Source: Qipengyuania huizhouensis (lineage in GTDB: Bacteria; Pseudomonadota; Alphaproteobacteria; Sphingomonadales; Sphingomonadaceae). From it: a stretch of DNA of 64,000 nt. How positions within the stretch are numbered: the stretch's first letter is position 1; every line of letters starts with the position of its first letter. The notes beneath the pieces are model-generated. The model had not been told where the DNA came from. It saw only the letters and a list, made by a program, of their open reading frames with translations, and did not search any database. The stretch spans positions 124,001 through 188,000 of the forward strand of contig NZ_JAIGNT010000001.1 of the NCBI RefSeq assembly GCF_019711635.1. The letters run 5' to 3'. Made by a program: the position numbers and the translations under genes. Positions 1-8,683 of the stretch are shown here, in pieces.

Positions 1-745
1 TGGTCGCGTCCTTGGGATCGAACCCGGCCATGGCTTCTAGCATAATCGCGCAGTCTTCGACACTGCGCGCCATTGGCCCCGCCTGATCGAGCGAGCTGGC
101 AAAGGCGACCACGCCCCAGCGGCTGCAGCGGCCATAGGTCGGCTTGATCCCGCAAATGCCGGTGAAGGCTGCTGGCTGGCGGATCGAACCGCCGGTGTCG
201 GTGCCGGTGACAGCCGGCGCAATGCGCGCTGCAACGGCGGAGGACGACCCGCCCGACGAACCGCCCGGGCTCATCGCGGCATTGGTGCCATCCTTCTTCC
301 ATGGCGAATTGACGTTGCCGAAATAGGACGTCTCGTTCGACGAGCCCATGGCGAACTGGTCGAGGTTGAGCTTGCCAAGCATGCCCGCGCCCGCATCCCA
401 CAGCTTCTGGCTGACGGTGCTTTCATACTGCGGCTTGAAGCCTTCGAGGATATGGCTGGCAGCAGTGGTCTGCACGCCCTTGGTGGCGAAGAGATCCTTC
501 ATTCCGATAGGCACGCCGCCCATCTTGCCGAGGTCTTCACCCCTGGCGCGTTTCGCGTCGGTGGCATCGGCCGCAGCAAGGGCGTGATCGGGCGTGGTGA
601 CGATGAAAGCGTTGAGTTCGCTCGCCGAAGCCACGGCAGCGTTGAACGCCTCGGCCACTTCGCGCGCGGTGAACTCGCCGCCGGCCACGCCATCGCGGAT
701 GGCCTTGATGCCCAGATTGGTCAGTTCATTTGCGTTCTCGGGCAT
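1..745 (-). CDS. gatA: Aspartyl/glutamyl-tRNA amidotransferase subunit A (partial, 3' end outside window)
   Basis: Subunit A of GatCAB, which converts misacylated Glu-tRNA(Gln) or Asp-tRNA(Asn) to the correct amide form in the cytoplasm; this subunit releases ammonia from glutamine. About 248 N-terminal residues are present. The amidase signature is clear: a lysine in [10 protein letters not shown], then the glycine/serine-rich stretch [17 protein letters not shown] and [11 protein letters not shown], which supply the Ser-cisSer-Lys triad. The start (ATG at 745) overlaps the gatC stop by one base, so translation is probably coupled. The rest of the gene lies left of the window. A second amidase-signature protein at 36809 is secreted and should not be confused with this one. 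Confidence 0.96.
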   Translation of the reverse strand, partial: MPENANELTNLGIKAIRDGVAGGEFTAREVAEAFNAAVASASELNAFIVTTPDHALAAADATDAKRARGEDLGKMGGVPIGMKDLFATKGVQTTAASHILEGFKPQYESTVSQKLWDAGAGMLGKLNLDQFAMGSSNETSYFGNVNSPWKKDGTNAAMSPGGSSGGSSSAVAARIAPAVTGTDTGGSIRQPAAFTGICGIKPTYGRCSRWGVVAFASSLDQAGPMARSVEDCAIMLEAMAGFDPKDAT

Positions 746-1047
746 TATTCGATCACCTTCGGCACACCGAAAAAGCCGTGTTCGGCCGCCGGTGCATTGG
801 CGAGTATATCCTCGCGCCGACCACCCGAAGTTTCGGGGATCGCATCGACCACATCGTCACGCAGGCGCAACTTGTTCGGGATGACCGCGGTCATCGGCTC
901 GACACCGGAGGTATCGACCTCGCCCAGCTGTTCGACCCAGTCGAGGATATTGTTGAGTTCGGGGACCATTCGATCGAGTTCCTCGTCACCCATTTTGATA
1001 CGGGCGAGCGAGGCGATCTTGGCCACTTCTTCGCGTGTGACTGACAT
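745..1047 (-). CDS. gatC: Aspartyl/glutamyl-tRNA amidotransferase subunit C
   Basis: Small (100 aa) subunit that wraps around and stabilises GatA in the GatCAB transamidosome. The sequence begins [17 protein letters not shown] and carries the family pattern of two N-terminal helices followed by [12 protein letters not shown] and a conserved proline-rich loop before the C-terminal LRDDVV. I start at the ATG at 1047; an in-frame GTG four codons upstream is possible but extends beyond the usual family start. It is the first gene of the gatC-gatA operon and overlaps gatA by one base. Confidence 0.95.
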   Translation of the reverse strand: MSVTREEVAKIASLARIKMGDEELDRMVPELNNILDWVEQLGEVDTSGVEPMTAVIPNKLRLRDDVVDAIPETSGGRREDILANAPAAEHGFFGVPKVIE

Positions 1048-1106
1048 GGGTGTGCGCACTAGCCGCGCAGGGGGTTCTCTTCAAGCGGCTATGCGGCGGT
1101 GCAACA

Positions 1107-2810
1107 TCATTCGAACGGTTCGCCGAGCGGCTTGCCATCGACATAAATCTGGCGGCCCTTCCATTCCCGGATTTCAACCACGGAATTCGGGCCTACTTCG
1201 GGCTGGTCGTCATCCCGCCCCAAGTCGATCGGTCGCGGCTGTACCGTTCCTTCCTGCGGGATATTCCGGGGGTCCACGACTTCGCGTCTGACGTCGCCCC
1301 CGGTCACGATAGCGACTTCCCTTCCCTCGCGCTGGCTGGCCGGTCCCAGATCGAGAGCGACACAGGGCTGGTTACACATGAACGCCGCGTCGCGAACGAG
1401 CGCGCGAACGGCGTTCTGCAAATCCGGATCGGCAAACTGCATACGCAAATTGGCCAGCCGTTCGTCCCGAGTCTCGTCGCGAATGGTATTCCGGTAACTG
1501 CGGGTGGTTTGAGCCTGCGCACCCTGGGCGAGATTCGCAATCTCGGCATTGGAGCTGGCGGCAAGCTTCGCCAGCGCTTCACGCCCGGCATCGCCGAAAT
1601 CCCAGCGCAGGGCCGCGAAGTCGAAATCCTCTGCCGAGACTTCGCCAGCTTGCAATCTCGCCAGCTGGTCGCGTGCGGATATGGCACCGAAATCGAGGAT
1701 CGGCAGCGCAAGGATAAACGCGAGCACGCAGGTTCCGGCTGCAAGATGCAGATTGGCCCTACGCACGCGCTCCATCCACTGCGTCATCCGTCCGCGGATC
1801 GGGGCGACGAAATAGGCCACGCCATATGCCACTGCGACCATGATCGCGATCAGGCCCCAGATACGTTCCGGGCTGAGGCCGTATTCCGCGATGCGCGTGC
1901 CGGTGGAAATCGCCGCCATGATCGATAGCGGCAGGATACCCAGCGCCAGCACCAGTGCCGCCCAGCGCAGCACCCGGTTCCTGCTGGCCTCCTCGTCACC
2001 GTTGCGAACGACCGAATTGACCAGCACGAAACTGGCCGCTGCGCAGGAGAGGAGCAGCGGCGTCGGGCTGCGTGTCGCTCCCCAGAGCACTTCGAGGCCG
2101 CTCACCAATACTGCGAGGATGAAGATCGCCAGCGCCCCGGCGAAGGGAACCGCAATAAGCGACAGAACCAGCATCCCGACCGATTGCAGCGTGCCGATAA
2201 CCTTGAGCTGGTTGCGGAGCACCCCGAGCGCAGCGCCGAAGGTCACCCCGGCGAAGGTCCAGTTGAACCATTCCTTCCCCAGAAGTTCGCGCAGGAACCC
2301 GATTTCGATAGCGGCGAACAGCTCGGCCAGAAGATTGGCGAGCAGGAAGGACAGACCGGTAAATGCCAGCGCCCCGCCTGCGCTTATGGCATCGGTCCAG
2401 ACATGGAAATGCGTGTCGTCGTAGGAGGTCCGCCAGCGCAAGCGATGGAAACGCGCCTGGAACAGCGGCAAGGCCAGCGCGATCGAGACGATACCTGCTG
2501 CCAGCCAATATCCCTCGTCGGCGTAATGATCCTCTGCCCGTGCGACCCGCCAGGCGATACCCGCCATCACGGCGCCGACCAGCAGGGCGAAAGCCAGAGG
2601 CCCTTTCCAGCGCTCACGGCCCAGCGTGAAGGCGAAGGCCAGCGGTCCGAAGAACAGGAAGCCTGCTAGCGCCGCGCGCCAGGCCGGGACGCTGCCGTAT
2701 TGCCAATCGCTGGCGTAATGGATCAGCAGCCCCGCAACGCCCAGCAACAGGGCAAGCATCCAGGGGCGCAGCGACCAGTCGGTATCGCGCGTAGTGTCGG
2801 TATCGGTCAT
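1107..2810 (-). CDS. DUF4153 multi-pass membrane protein
   Basis: A 567-residue inner-membrane protein. Residues 1-400 hold about ten or eleven hydrophobic segments; the last 150 residues are hydrophilic and end in a short domain containing EIREWKGRQIYVDGKPLGEPFE. Overall layout and the segment around SYDDTHFHVWTDAISAGGALAFTGLSFLLAN match the DUF4153 family, whose function is unknown. The start is ATG at 2810, seven bases after a strong GGAGGG ribosome site; an upstream ATG at 2825 lies inside the hairpin loop and is unlikely. That ribosome site is buried in a perfect 12-bp inverted repeat (see the regulatory entry), so translation may be structurally controlled. Confidence 0.85.
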   Translation of the reverse strand: MTDTDTTRDTDWSLRPWMLALLLGVAGLLIHYASDWQYGSVPAWRAALAGFLFFGPLAFAFTLGRERWKGPLAFALLVGAVMAGIAWRVARAEDHYADEGYWLAAGIVSIALALPLFQARFHRLRWRTSYDDTHFHVWTDAISAGGALAFTGLSFLLANLLAELFAAIEIGFLRELLGKEWFNWTFAGVTFGAALGVLRNQLKVIGTLQSVGMLVLSLIAVPFAGALAIFILAVLVSGLEVLWGATRSPTPLLLSCAAASFVLVNSVVRNGDEEASRNRVLRWAALVLALGILPLSIMAAISTGTRIAEYGLSPERIWGLIAIMVAVAYGVAYFVAPIRGRMTQWMERVRRANLHLAAGTCVLAFILALPILDFGAISARDQLARLQAGEVSAEDFDFAALRWDFGDAGREALAKLAASSNAEIANLAQGAQAQTTRSYRNTIRDETRDERLANLRMQFADPDLQNAVRALVRDAAFMCNQPCVALDLGPASQREGREVAIVTGGDVRREVVDPRNIPQEGTVQPRPIDLGRDDDQPEVGPNSVVEIREWKGRQIYVDGKPLGEPFE

Positions 2811-2811
2811 C

Positions 2812-2842
2812 GCTAATCCCTCCATCGGAAGGAGGGATTAGC
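2812..2842 (-). promoter_or_regulatory. Hairpin enclosing the ribosome site of the DUF4153 gene
   Basis: Perfect inverted repeat: GCTAATCCCTCC, seven-base loop, GGAGGGATTAGC. Read on the minus strand the right arm contains the GGAGGG Shine-Dalgarno sequence and ends one base before the ATG at 2810. In RNA the ribosome site would be fully paired. This suggests an RNA thermometer or other translational switch (inference). Confidence 0.6.
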
Positions 2843-2890
2843 CGAAAGTCAGCTTCCCGGCATGAGGAAAAGCTGAGGAATTGCGGAAAA

Positions 2891-3466
2891 CTACTCCGGC
2901 GCTTCGGGAGCCCCGGGTTCGCCTTCGGGACCCTGCGGTCCGCCCATCGCCCCCATCATAGCCTGAAGCTGCTGCGCCTTGGCCTCGAACTCCGCGCGCG
3001 GCATGAAGTCGACCACTTCGACCTCGAAAGTCAGATCGGCATTGGGCGGGATGTCCGAACCGGGAGGCGGCTCCGCGCCATAGGCCTGATCGCCGGGGAT
3101 CGTGAGGCGGTACTTGCCGCCCTTCTCCATCTGCGAAAGTCCGTCGAGGAAACCGGGAATAATCGCGTCTTTTTCCAGCAGCAGCGGACTGCCTTCGGGA
3201 AAGAAGCCCGGCGGAATGGGAAGCGGACGCGAACGGTCGAACTCGGTTCCATCGTCCAGCGTGCCGACATAGTTCACGAACACGACATCACCGATCTGAG
3301 GCGACTGGCCATTGCCTTCGGTGAGGACCTCGACACCGGCAGACTTCGGCGATGCGGCCCATGCGAGCCCCGCGCCCAGCAGGATTGCGACGATCACGCC
3401 GAGCCAGAGCTTGGTCAGCGAGCCTTTCTTGATAGGCTGGAGCGGTACACGGGTAATCTCGGTCAT
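2891..3466 (-). CDS. Membrane-anchored FKBP-type peptidyl-prolyl cis-trans isomerase
   Basis: 191 aa. A single N-terminal membrane segment (residues about 18-38) anchors the protein, followed by an FKBP domain at about 58-155 with GDVVFVNYVGTLDDGTEFDRS, IPGFLDGLSQMEKGGKYRLTIP and a YGAEPPPGSDIPPNADLTFEVEVVDF end, the hallmarks of periplasmic FKBP folding helpers. The C-terminal 35 residues are glutamine/methionine then Pro-Gly-Glu rich and probably disordered. It probably catalyses proline isomerisation in the periplasm. The gene lies downstream of rpsU on the same strand, but a terminator-like hairpin separates them, so it likely has its own promoter. Confidence 0.92.
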   Translation of the reverse strand: MTEITRVPLQPIKKGSLTKLWLGVIVAILLGAGLAWAASPKSAGVEVLTEGNGQSPQIGDVVFVNYVGTLDDGTEFDRSRPLPIPPGFFPEGSPLLLEKDAIIPGFLDGLSQMEKGGKYRLTIPGDQAYGAEPPPGSDIPPNADLTFEVEVVDFMPRAEFEAKAQQLQAMMGAMGGPQGPEGEPGAPEAPE

Positions 3467-3490
3467 GTAGAATTCGTCCTGATACGCAAA

Positions 3491-3512
3491 GGGCGCGGAT
3501 TTCTCCGCGCCC
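3491..3512 (-). terminator. Probable terminator after rpsU
   Basis: Nine-base inverted repeat GGGCGCGGA/TCCGCGCCC with a four-base loop, followed on the minus strand by only TTTG. It sits between rpsU and the FKBP gene. The short T run makes termination partial at best. Confidence 0.55.
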
Positions 3513-3601
3513 TCATGGCTTGTCTGGTGCTTTGCATCAACGGGAATTTTGGGGCGGTCCCTCCAGGCGCGAAGCCGGTTCCCACTTTTGCCGACGGCTC
3601 C

Positions 3602-3808
3602 TTATTTGATGCCGTCACGCTCCATACGCTTGCGCTCCATCTTGCGGGCGCGGCGAACTGCGGCTGCCTTTTCACGGGCGCGCTTTTCGCTGGGCTTTTC
3701 GTAGTGGCGGCGCAGCTTCATTTCGCGATAGACGCCTTCCCGCTGCAGCTTCTTCTTGAGCGCGCGGAGGGCCTGGTCGACATTGTTATCGCGAACCATG
3801 ATCTGCAT
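3602..3808 (-). CDS. rpsU: 30S ribosomal protein S21
   Basis: 68 aa, very basic. It matches S21 along its length: [43 protein letters not shown] and an Arg/Lys-rich tail. S21 joins the small subunit late and aids base pairing between mRNA and 16S rRNA. The start chosen is the ATG giving MQIMVRDNN; an in-frame TTG three codons upstream would add MKF and lies closer to a GAGG ribosome site, so the longer form cannot be excluded. Confidence 0.95.
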   Translation of the reverse strand: MQIMVRDNNVDQALRALKKKLQREGVYREMKLRRHYEKPSEKRAREKAAAVRRARKMERKRMERDGIK

Positions 3809-4014
3809 AAACTTCAATACCTCGACTTTGCGGGCCAGAGCCCGCTCAAAAGCGGGGTATGCCTCCTTGAATTGGGTTCTGCTTCTTCAACGAAAAGCGC
3901 GCCGAATCCGTTCCGGACCGGCTCGAATGGCGCGCACATACGGATTCGGCGGGAAAAAGGCAAGTGCGTTAGAGCGGCTTTCGTAATGGCGCGCAAGCCG
4001 CTAGTGGCGTGACC

Positions 4015-4425
4015 ATGTCCACCCTGTCCCCACTCGTTGCCACGCTGCACGTCGCCATTGGCGGCGGTGTGGGCGCAGCGCTGCGTTACCAGACCGGCCG
4101 CGCGATGACGCAATGGCTCGGTGCGCCGATTGTATCCGCCTTCCCCTTCGCCACGCTGGCGGTCAATGCCCTCGGCAGCCTGCTGATGGGCATCCTGGCC
4201 GGCTGGCTGGTCCGCCACGGCAACGAAAGCAGCGAACAGATGCGCCTGCTGCTGGGCGTGGGCGTGCTGGGCGGTTTCACCACCTTCTCCGCCTTCAGCC
4301 TCGAAATGGTGCTGATGATCCAGCGGGGCCAATATCTCTTCGCCTCGCTCTATGCGGTCCTTTCCTTCGCCCTCGGGATCAGCGGATTGCTGATGGGGCT
4401 TGCTATCATGAGGATGGCCGCGTGA
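4015..4425 (+). CDS. crcB: CrcB/Fluc fluoride ion channel
   Basis: 136 aa with four predicted membrane helices. Family markers are GGGVGAALRY near the N-terminus, the FATLAVNALGSLLMGIL segment with its pore asparagine, and GGFTTFSAFSLEM with the phenylalanine/threonine track. Dimers of this dual-topology channel expel fluoride. I looked upstream for a fluoride riboswitch and did not recognise one. A GTG two codons upstream (4009) is an alternative start. The stop overlaps the GTG start of the next gene (GTGA), making this the first gene of a five-gene run. Confidence 0.93.
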   Translation: MSTLSPLVATLHVAIGGGVGAALRYQTGRAMTQWLGAPIVSAFPFATLAVNALGSLLMGILAGWLVRHGNESSEQMRLLLGVGVLGGFTTFSAFSLEMVLMIQRGQYLFASLYAVLSFALGISGLLMGLAIMRMAA

Positions 4426-5543
4426 AGACCTCCGACGAAGTCCGCAACTTTACTGTCACTGCCGATGATGACGGCATTCGCCTCGACCGCTGGTTCAAGC
4501 GCCATCTGCCGCAGGTCGGCTTCGGCACGGTCAGCAAATGGGCGCGCACGGGCCAGATCCGCGTCGACGGAAGCCGCGCCAAGCCCGACGACCGGCTGAG
4601 CGAAGGCCAGCAGATCCGCGTCCCCCCGGGCGGCGATGCACCGCACAAGGGCCCGAAGCCCAAGCGCGAGCTTACCAAGGCCGAAATCCAACAGGCCGAG
4701 GACATGCTGATCCAACAGACCGACAGCGCCCTGGTGCTCAACAAGCCCCCGGGTCTCGCCACGCAGGGCGGCACCAACACCTTCAACCACGTCGATGGCC
4801 TGCTGGATGCCTATATGGGCGAAGGTAACGAACAACGCCCCCGTCTCGTCCACCGCCTAGATAAGGACACGTCGGGCGTCCTGCTGGTGGCGCGCACACC
4901 CGGCAGCGCGGCGTTCTTTTCCAAGCGGTTCTCGGGCCGATCGGCCAAGAAAATCTACTGGGCGCTGGTCGTCGGCGTGCCGGATATCCGGGAAGGCGTG
5001 ATCGAAGCCCCGCTTGCCAAGCAGCCCGGCTCCGGCGGCGAGAAGATGCATGTCGATCACGAAGGCGGAGCGCCGGCCAAGACCAAGTACCGCGTCGTCG
5101 ACAGCGCTGGCAAGAAGGCCGCCTGGCTGGAACTGCAGCCGCTCACCGGCCGCACCCACCAGCTTCGCGTCCACTGCGCGGCTATGGGCCACCCCATCGT
5201 GGGGGATGGCAAATACGGCGGCAAGGACGCCTTCCTCACTGGCTCGGTCAGCCGCAAGATGCACCTTCACGCGCGCCGCCTGATCATCGACAGTCCGGAC
5301 GGCAAGCTCGACGTCACCGCCGAACTGCCCGAGCATTTCGCGACCAGCATGGAACAGATCGGTTTCGACGAGAAGGCGAGCGACGCTTTGCCGATGCGCG
5401 CCGATCCACCGCCCAAATCGCGCGAGGAAAAGAAGCAGCAAGCCCGCCAGCACGCCAAGACCTACAAGAAATCACAGCGGGGGCCGCGCCGTGCACGCGG
5501 CGGTACCGGCGGCAGGCCGAAAGGCGCAGGCAGGAAGAAGTGA
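4422..5543 (+). CDS. RluA-family 23S rRNA pseudouridine synthase (RluC-like)
   Basis: 373 aa. An S4 RNA-binding domain occupies residues about 15-75 (IRLDRWFKRHLPQVGFGTVSKW), followed by the catalytic domain with NKPPGLATQGG, the active-site motif RLVHRLDKDTSGVLLVA (second Asp in HRLDKD region is the RluA-family signature) and LLTGRTHQLRVH. The C-terminal 50 residues are Lys/Arg/Gly-rich and probably bind RNA. It isomerises uridines in 23S rRNA; substrate positions are inferred from the RluC-like architecture. The GTG start at 4422 overlaps the crcB stop; a much longer open frame to 4113 runs through crcB and is not coding. Confidence 0.92.
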   Translation: MKTSDEVRNFTVTADDDGIRLDRWFKRHLPQVGFGTVSKWARTGQIRVDGSRAKPDDRLSEGQQIRVPPGGDAPHKGPKPKRELTKAEIQQAEDMLIQQTDSALVLNKPPGLATQGGTNTFNHVDGLLDAYMGEGNEQRPRLVHRLDKDTSGVLLVARTPGSAAFFSKRFSGRSAKKIYWALVVGVPDIREGVIEAPLAKQPGSGGEKMHVDHEGGAPAKTKYRVVDSAGKKAAWLELQPLTGRTHQLRVHCAAMGHPIVGDGKYGGKDAFLTGSVSRKMHLHARRLIIDSPDGKLDVTAELPEHFATSMEQIGFDEKASDALPMRADPPPKSREEKKQQARQHAKTYKKSQRGPRRARGGTGGRPKGAGRKK

Positions 5544-6199
5544 CCCGCCTCGTCATCTTCGATTGCGACGGGACGCTCGTCGACGGGCAGGCGGCGATTT
5601 GCGATACGATGGCCGAGGCATTCGCCGCTGCAAAACTTCCCCCGCCTGACCGCAACGAAGTGCGCCGCATGGTGGGCTTGAGCCTGCCGCAGGCGCTGCG
5701 GCGGCTCGCCCCGGATGCGCAGGAAGACCAGCACCTCGTGGCGCTCGAAGCCTATAAAACCGGCTACCGGGACCGGCGGACGTCGGGTCTGCTCGAGGAA
5801 CCGCTCTACGATGGCATGGCAGCGCTGATCGAACGTCTCGCGGCGGCGGGCTGGCTGCTTGGCGTAGCCACCGGCAAGAGCGACCGCGGGCTTCATGCCT
5901 GCCTCGACACGCATGGTATCAAACACCATTTCACAACGCTGCAGGGGGCGGATCGCCATCCTTCGAAGCCCCATCCCGCCATGCTCGAAGTGGCGCTGGC
6001 GGAAGCCGGTATCGCTCCATCCCGGTCCGTCATGGTCGGGGATACCAGCTTCGACATGGAAATGGCCCGCGCGGCGGGTGTCCGCGCAATCGGAGTAGCC
6101 TGGGGCTATCATGAACCGCGCGAATTGCTGGAAGCAGGGGCAGAGTGCGTTGCCGAAACGATGGAACAACTCGAGGAAATGATCTGTGCAGCCCGGTGA
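5540..6199 (+). CDS. HAD-superfamily hydrolase, phosphoglycolate phosphatase-like
   Basis: 219 aa. All HAD motifs are visible: DCDGTLVDG (nucleophile Asp and general acid Asp), ATGKSDRG (motif II Thr), K in HPSKPHPAM (motif III) and GDTSFDMEMARAAG (motif IV). The alpha-helical cap between motifs I and II places it in subfamily I. Such enzymes hydrolyse small phosphates such as phosphoglycolate; the substrate cannot be told here. It starts with GTG overlapping the pseudouridine synthase stop and itself overlaps the next gene by 14 bases, so it is part of the same transcription unit. Confidence 0.9.
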   Translation: MTRLVIFDCDGTLVDGQAAICDTMAEAFAAAKLPPPDRNEVRRMVGLSLPQALRRLAPDAQEDQHLVALEAYKTGYRDRRTSGLLEEPLYDGMAALIERLAAAGWLLGVATGKSDRGLHACLDTHGIKHHFTTLQGADRHPSKPHPAMLEVALAEAGIAPSRSVMVGDTSFDMEMARAAGVRAIGVAWGYHEPRELLEAGAECVAETMEQLEEMICAAR

Positions 6200-6431
6200 C
6201 CAGCCGCCCGATCCCGATCAAAATTCTGGCCGTGACCCCGCAGCCGCGAAATTCTGGACCCTGCAGGGAATCCGCCTCGTCGGCATCGTTACTGCGATGG
6301 CGGGTGCTGCGGGCGTGGCCGAAAAGCTGGCCATGCCGCAGTGGGCCGCAGGCCTGCTGCTGGCCGCTGGTGTCGGCATCTATTTCGGCCTCCCCGTTGC
6401 GCTCGCCAGGAAGTGGAAAGCCGAAAGGTGA
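6186..6431 (+). CDS. Small two-helix membrane protein
   Basis: 81 aa, GTG start within the end of the HAD gene. After a Pro/Asp/Gln-rich N-terminus, two hydrophobic segments (GIRLVGIVTAMAGAAGVA and AGLLLAAGVGIYFGLPVALA) precede a short basic tail. I do not recognise a family. Its overlap with both neighbours (14 bases upstream, 4 downstream) argues that it is a true operon member. Function unknown. Confidence 0.75.
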   Translation: MQPGDQPPDPDQNSGRDPAAAKFWTLQGIRLVGIVTAMAGAAGVAEKLAMPQWAAGLLLAAGVGIYFGLPVALARKWKAER

Positions 6432-7117
6432 AGCGCTTCTACAAGGACGTTACGACTGCCCGGACGGAGCAGGGCTGGATCGTGGCTCTCGACGGGCGTC
6501 CGCTTAAGACGCAAGGTGGACAGCCGCAAGTCGTACCGACCGAAGCGCTCGCTGAACGGCTTGCCGAGGAGTGGCGCGGACAGGGCGAGGTGATCGAGCC
6601 CGCCTCTTTCCGCCACCGTGACATGGCCGATTACGCGCTCGACGTAGTGAGCGGTGACAGATCGGAAGTAGTCCAAAAACTGCTCGGTTATGCCGAAACC
6701 GATACGCTTTGTTTCCGCGCCGATCCGGAAGAGCCGCTCTATCGCCGCCAGCAGGAAGTGTGGGATCCGATTGTATCGGCAATGGAAGCGCGCGAGGGTG
6801 TGAAACTGCACCGCATCAGCGGTATCCTACATCGCCCGCAAACTGCGGAAACGCGTGAGAAACTGCGCGCAAGGCTGGAAGCGCTCGATCCCTTCACGCT
6901 GACCGCGCTGGAACAGACCACCTCGCTTTCCGCATCGCTATGTATCGGGCTGGAATCACTGCGCGAAGGTGTCGATGCCGAAGCGTTATGGGATGCGGCA
7001 AACCTCGAAGAAGACTGGCAAGCCGACCTCTGGGGCCGCGACGAGGAAGCCGAAGAACGCCGTGCGAAGCGGAAGAGCGATTTTCTGGCGGCTGTAGAAT
7101 TTGCGCGTGCGGTTTAG
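6428..7117 (+). CDS. ATP12-family F1-ATPase assembly chaperone
   Basis: 229 aa. The start VKRFYKDVTT, the segment VALDGRPLKTQGGQPQVVPTEALAERLAEEW, FRHRDMADYALDVV and the C-terminal ALEQTTSLSASLCIGLE mark the ATP12 family, shared by mitochondria and alphaproteobacteria, where it escorts F1 alpha subunits during ATP synthase assembly. GTG start overlapping the stop of the small membrane protein gene (GTGA). Last gene of the crcB operon; no strong terminator is visible in the 13 bases before the convergent lipoprotein gene. Confidence 0.92.
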   Translation: MKRFYKDVTTARTEQGWIVALDGRPLKTQGGQPQVVPTEALAERLAEEWRGQGEVIEPASFRHRDMADYALDVVSGDRSEVVQKLLGYAETDTLCFRADPEEPLYRRQQEVWDPIVSAMEAREGVKLHRISGILHRPQTAETREKLRARLEALDPFTLTALEQTTSLSASLCIGLESLREGVDAEALWDAANLEEDWQADLWGRDEEAEERRAKRKSDFLAAVEFARAV

Positions 7118-7130
7118 CCGCTAAGTTTGA

Positions 7131-7715
7131 TTACTGGACCCAGTCGGCCACCTGCGCCGCCACATCGTTTGCCGCCCGGTTTAGTGCCGGACCCACGCTG
7201 GCTACATCCGCTGCGACGCCCGGCACCACAGCTTCGAAACGACGCGTCGTCATCGCGCTTCCTTCGCCCGGACGAACGGCATCGAACACCACCACCACGC
7301 TGGACGTGCGCGCGTCGTAGCCGAACTGACGGAGCGTGCCGGTCAGACGGTTTTCGGCAAGCGCGCCCGGATCGTCACCGTCGATTACTACCCGGTTGCT
7401 GCGCGTCCGGATTGTCTCTGCGATCAAGCGGCGGAACAGGCGTGCAGGTTTTTCGACCCAGACAGCATCCTGAAGATAGGCGAGTTCGGTGTCGGTGATC
7501 TGCACCGGTACGCGGGTGACATCGAGCGCGCTGGGTGCCTCGAACTCGGTCAGCGCGATGGCGGTCCCGGCACTGCTCGAGGCATCGGCGCCTGCAGGCG
7601 CAGAGGCCGTCGGTGTCAGCGTCAGCAGGCTCTCGGGCGGTTCGCTGCCGAAGGAAAGGCACCCGCCCAGCAGCAGTGCCGGAGCGAGGATGGCGAATTT
7701 GAAGTGCTTGGTCAT
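7131..7715 (-). CDS. ABC-type transport auxiliary lipoprotein (PqiC/MlaB-locus type)
   Basis: 194 aa. Signal peptide with lipobox LLLGGC gives a lipoprotein with Cys near residue 20. The mature part has LTPTASAPAG, FEAPSALDVTRVPVQI, ELAYLQDAVWVEKPARLF and a C-terminal ALNRAANDVAAQVADW, the pattern of the auxiliary lipoprotein that accompanies MCE transporters (PqiC-like). It probably contacts the MlaD ring or the outer membrane during lipid transfer. An in-frame GTG at 7736 overlaps the mlaD stop (GTGA), so the longer start is possible; the ATG at 7715 places the signal peptide at the N-terminus. Last gene of the mla operon. Confidence 0.85.
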   Translation of the reverse strand: MTKHFKFAILAPALLLGGCLSFGSEPPESLLTLTPTASAPAGADASSSAGTAIALTEFEAPSALDVTRVPVQITDTELAYLQDAVWVEKPARLFRRLIAETIRTRSNRVVIDGDDPGALAENRLTGTLRQFGYDARTSSVVVVFDAVRPGEGSAMTTRRFEAVVPGVAADVASVGPALNRAANDVAAQVADWVQ

Positions 7716-7732
7716 CGCATACTTGTCCCGTG

Positions 7733-8680
7733 TCACGGCTCGTAGTCCGGCAATGGCTGGCTGTTGAGCAGCGCGCCGGCGCCCTTCTCGTCGATTTTTT
7801 CGGTCACGTCGCGCAGCGCCTTGCTGGTCGCGCGCAAATCGCGCAGCGTTGCTTCGGCTGCGGGCAGCGTGCTTTCGGTCAGCTGCCGGGTTGCCGGGCG
7901 CGCTTCGGAAAGGACACCCTGCAATTCTTCCGAAGCATCACCCGCCTGCTTCAGCGTGGTCCGCAATTGGTTGGCCAATTGCGCGCCTTCCTGGTTGAGC
8001 AGACGGTCGGTGGAGGCTGTTACATTCTCGAACTCGTCGAGCGCTTCGGATGCCTCACGCAATGTCACCTGCAATTCGGCCATGGTCCGTTCGAACTGCG
8101 GTGCGGCGTCTGCCAATTCGGCGGTCATCTGGTTGGTGTTGGCAAGGATACCGGCAATCTCGCCCTGATTTTCCTCGTCCAGCAATTGCGTCAGTCGTTC
8201 GGTCAGCGTCGCCAGACGTTCAAGCAGCAGGGGGGCGTTGGAAAGCAGGGCGTTGAGCCCGCCATCCTTGGGCGGAATGATCGGTACGCCTTCGGTACAG
8301 GCTGTTGTTTCGCAGGAAATCGGAGGCGCGCCGCTGCGCGCACCGTCGAGCAGGATGGTCGACACGCCGGTAAAGCTGCCCTGGATGGTAGCGGTCGTCC
8401 CGACGAGGATCGGAACTTCTTCCTTCACCTTGATGCGCACGCGCACGAAGCCGGGATCCTTTTCCCACAGGACGATCTCGCTCACCTGCCCCACCGGCAC
8501 GCCCGCGAAACTGACCTGGCTGCCATTGGCGAGACCTGAAACGCTCTCGGCAAAGAAGATGTCGTAATCCTTCTGAGCGCCTTCATCCCAGCGCGCGATC
8601 CAGACGACGAACAGCGCAAGTGCCGCAAGCACCGTCAGTGTGACCGCCCCCACCCAGATGTAATTCGCCCGTGTTTCCAT
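7733..8680 (-). CDS. mlaD: MCE-domain lipid transport protein MlaD
   Basis: 315 aa. One N-terminal membrane helix (about 8-28), then an MCE domain (about 38-120: YDIFFAESVSGLANGSQVSFAGVPVGQVSEI and VRIKVKEEVPIL). The C-terminal half, from about 150, is a long helical coiled-coil rich in Leu, Glu, Gln and Thr. MlaD hexamers form a tunnel for phospholipids between the inner membrane permease and the outer membrane. An insert with two cysteines (ISCETTACTEG) lies between MCE domain and helix. It follows mlaF by three bases. Confidence 0.92.
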   Translation of the reverse strand: METRANYIWVGAVTLTVLAALALFVVWIARWDEGAQKDYDIFFAESVSGLANGSQVSFAGVPVGQVSEIVLWEKDPGFVRVRIKVKEEVPILVGTTATIQGSFTGVSTILLDGARSGAPPISCETTACTEGVPIIPPKDGGLNALLSNAPLLLERLATLTERLTQLLDEENQGEIAGILANTNQMTAELADAAPQFERTMAELQVTLREASEALDEFENVTASTDRLLNQEGAQLANQLRTTLKQAGDASEELQGVLSEARPATRQLTESTLPAAEATLRDLRATSKALRDVTEKIDEKGAGALLNSQPLPDYEP

Positions 8681-8683
8681 TGG

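Noticed and set aside
3818..4014. Fluoride riboswitch before crcB
   Set aside because: The expected pseudoknot pattern of the fluoride riboswitch is not visible.
4113..4421. N-terminal extension of the RluC-like protein
   Set aside because: The frame is open through crcB but the sequence is out-of-phase shadow; the GTGA overlap gives a natural start.
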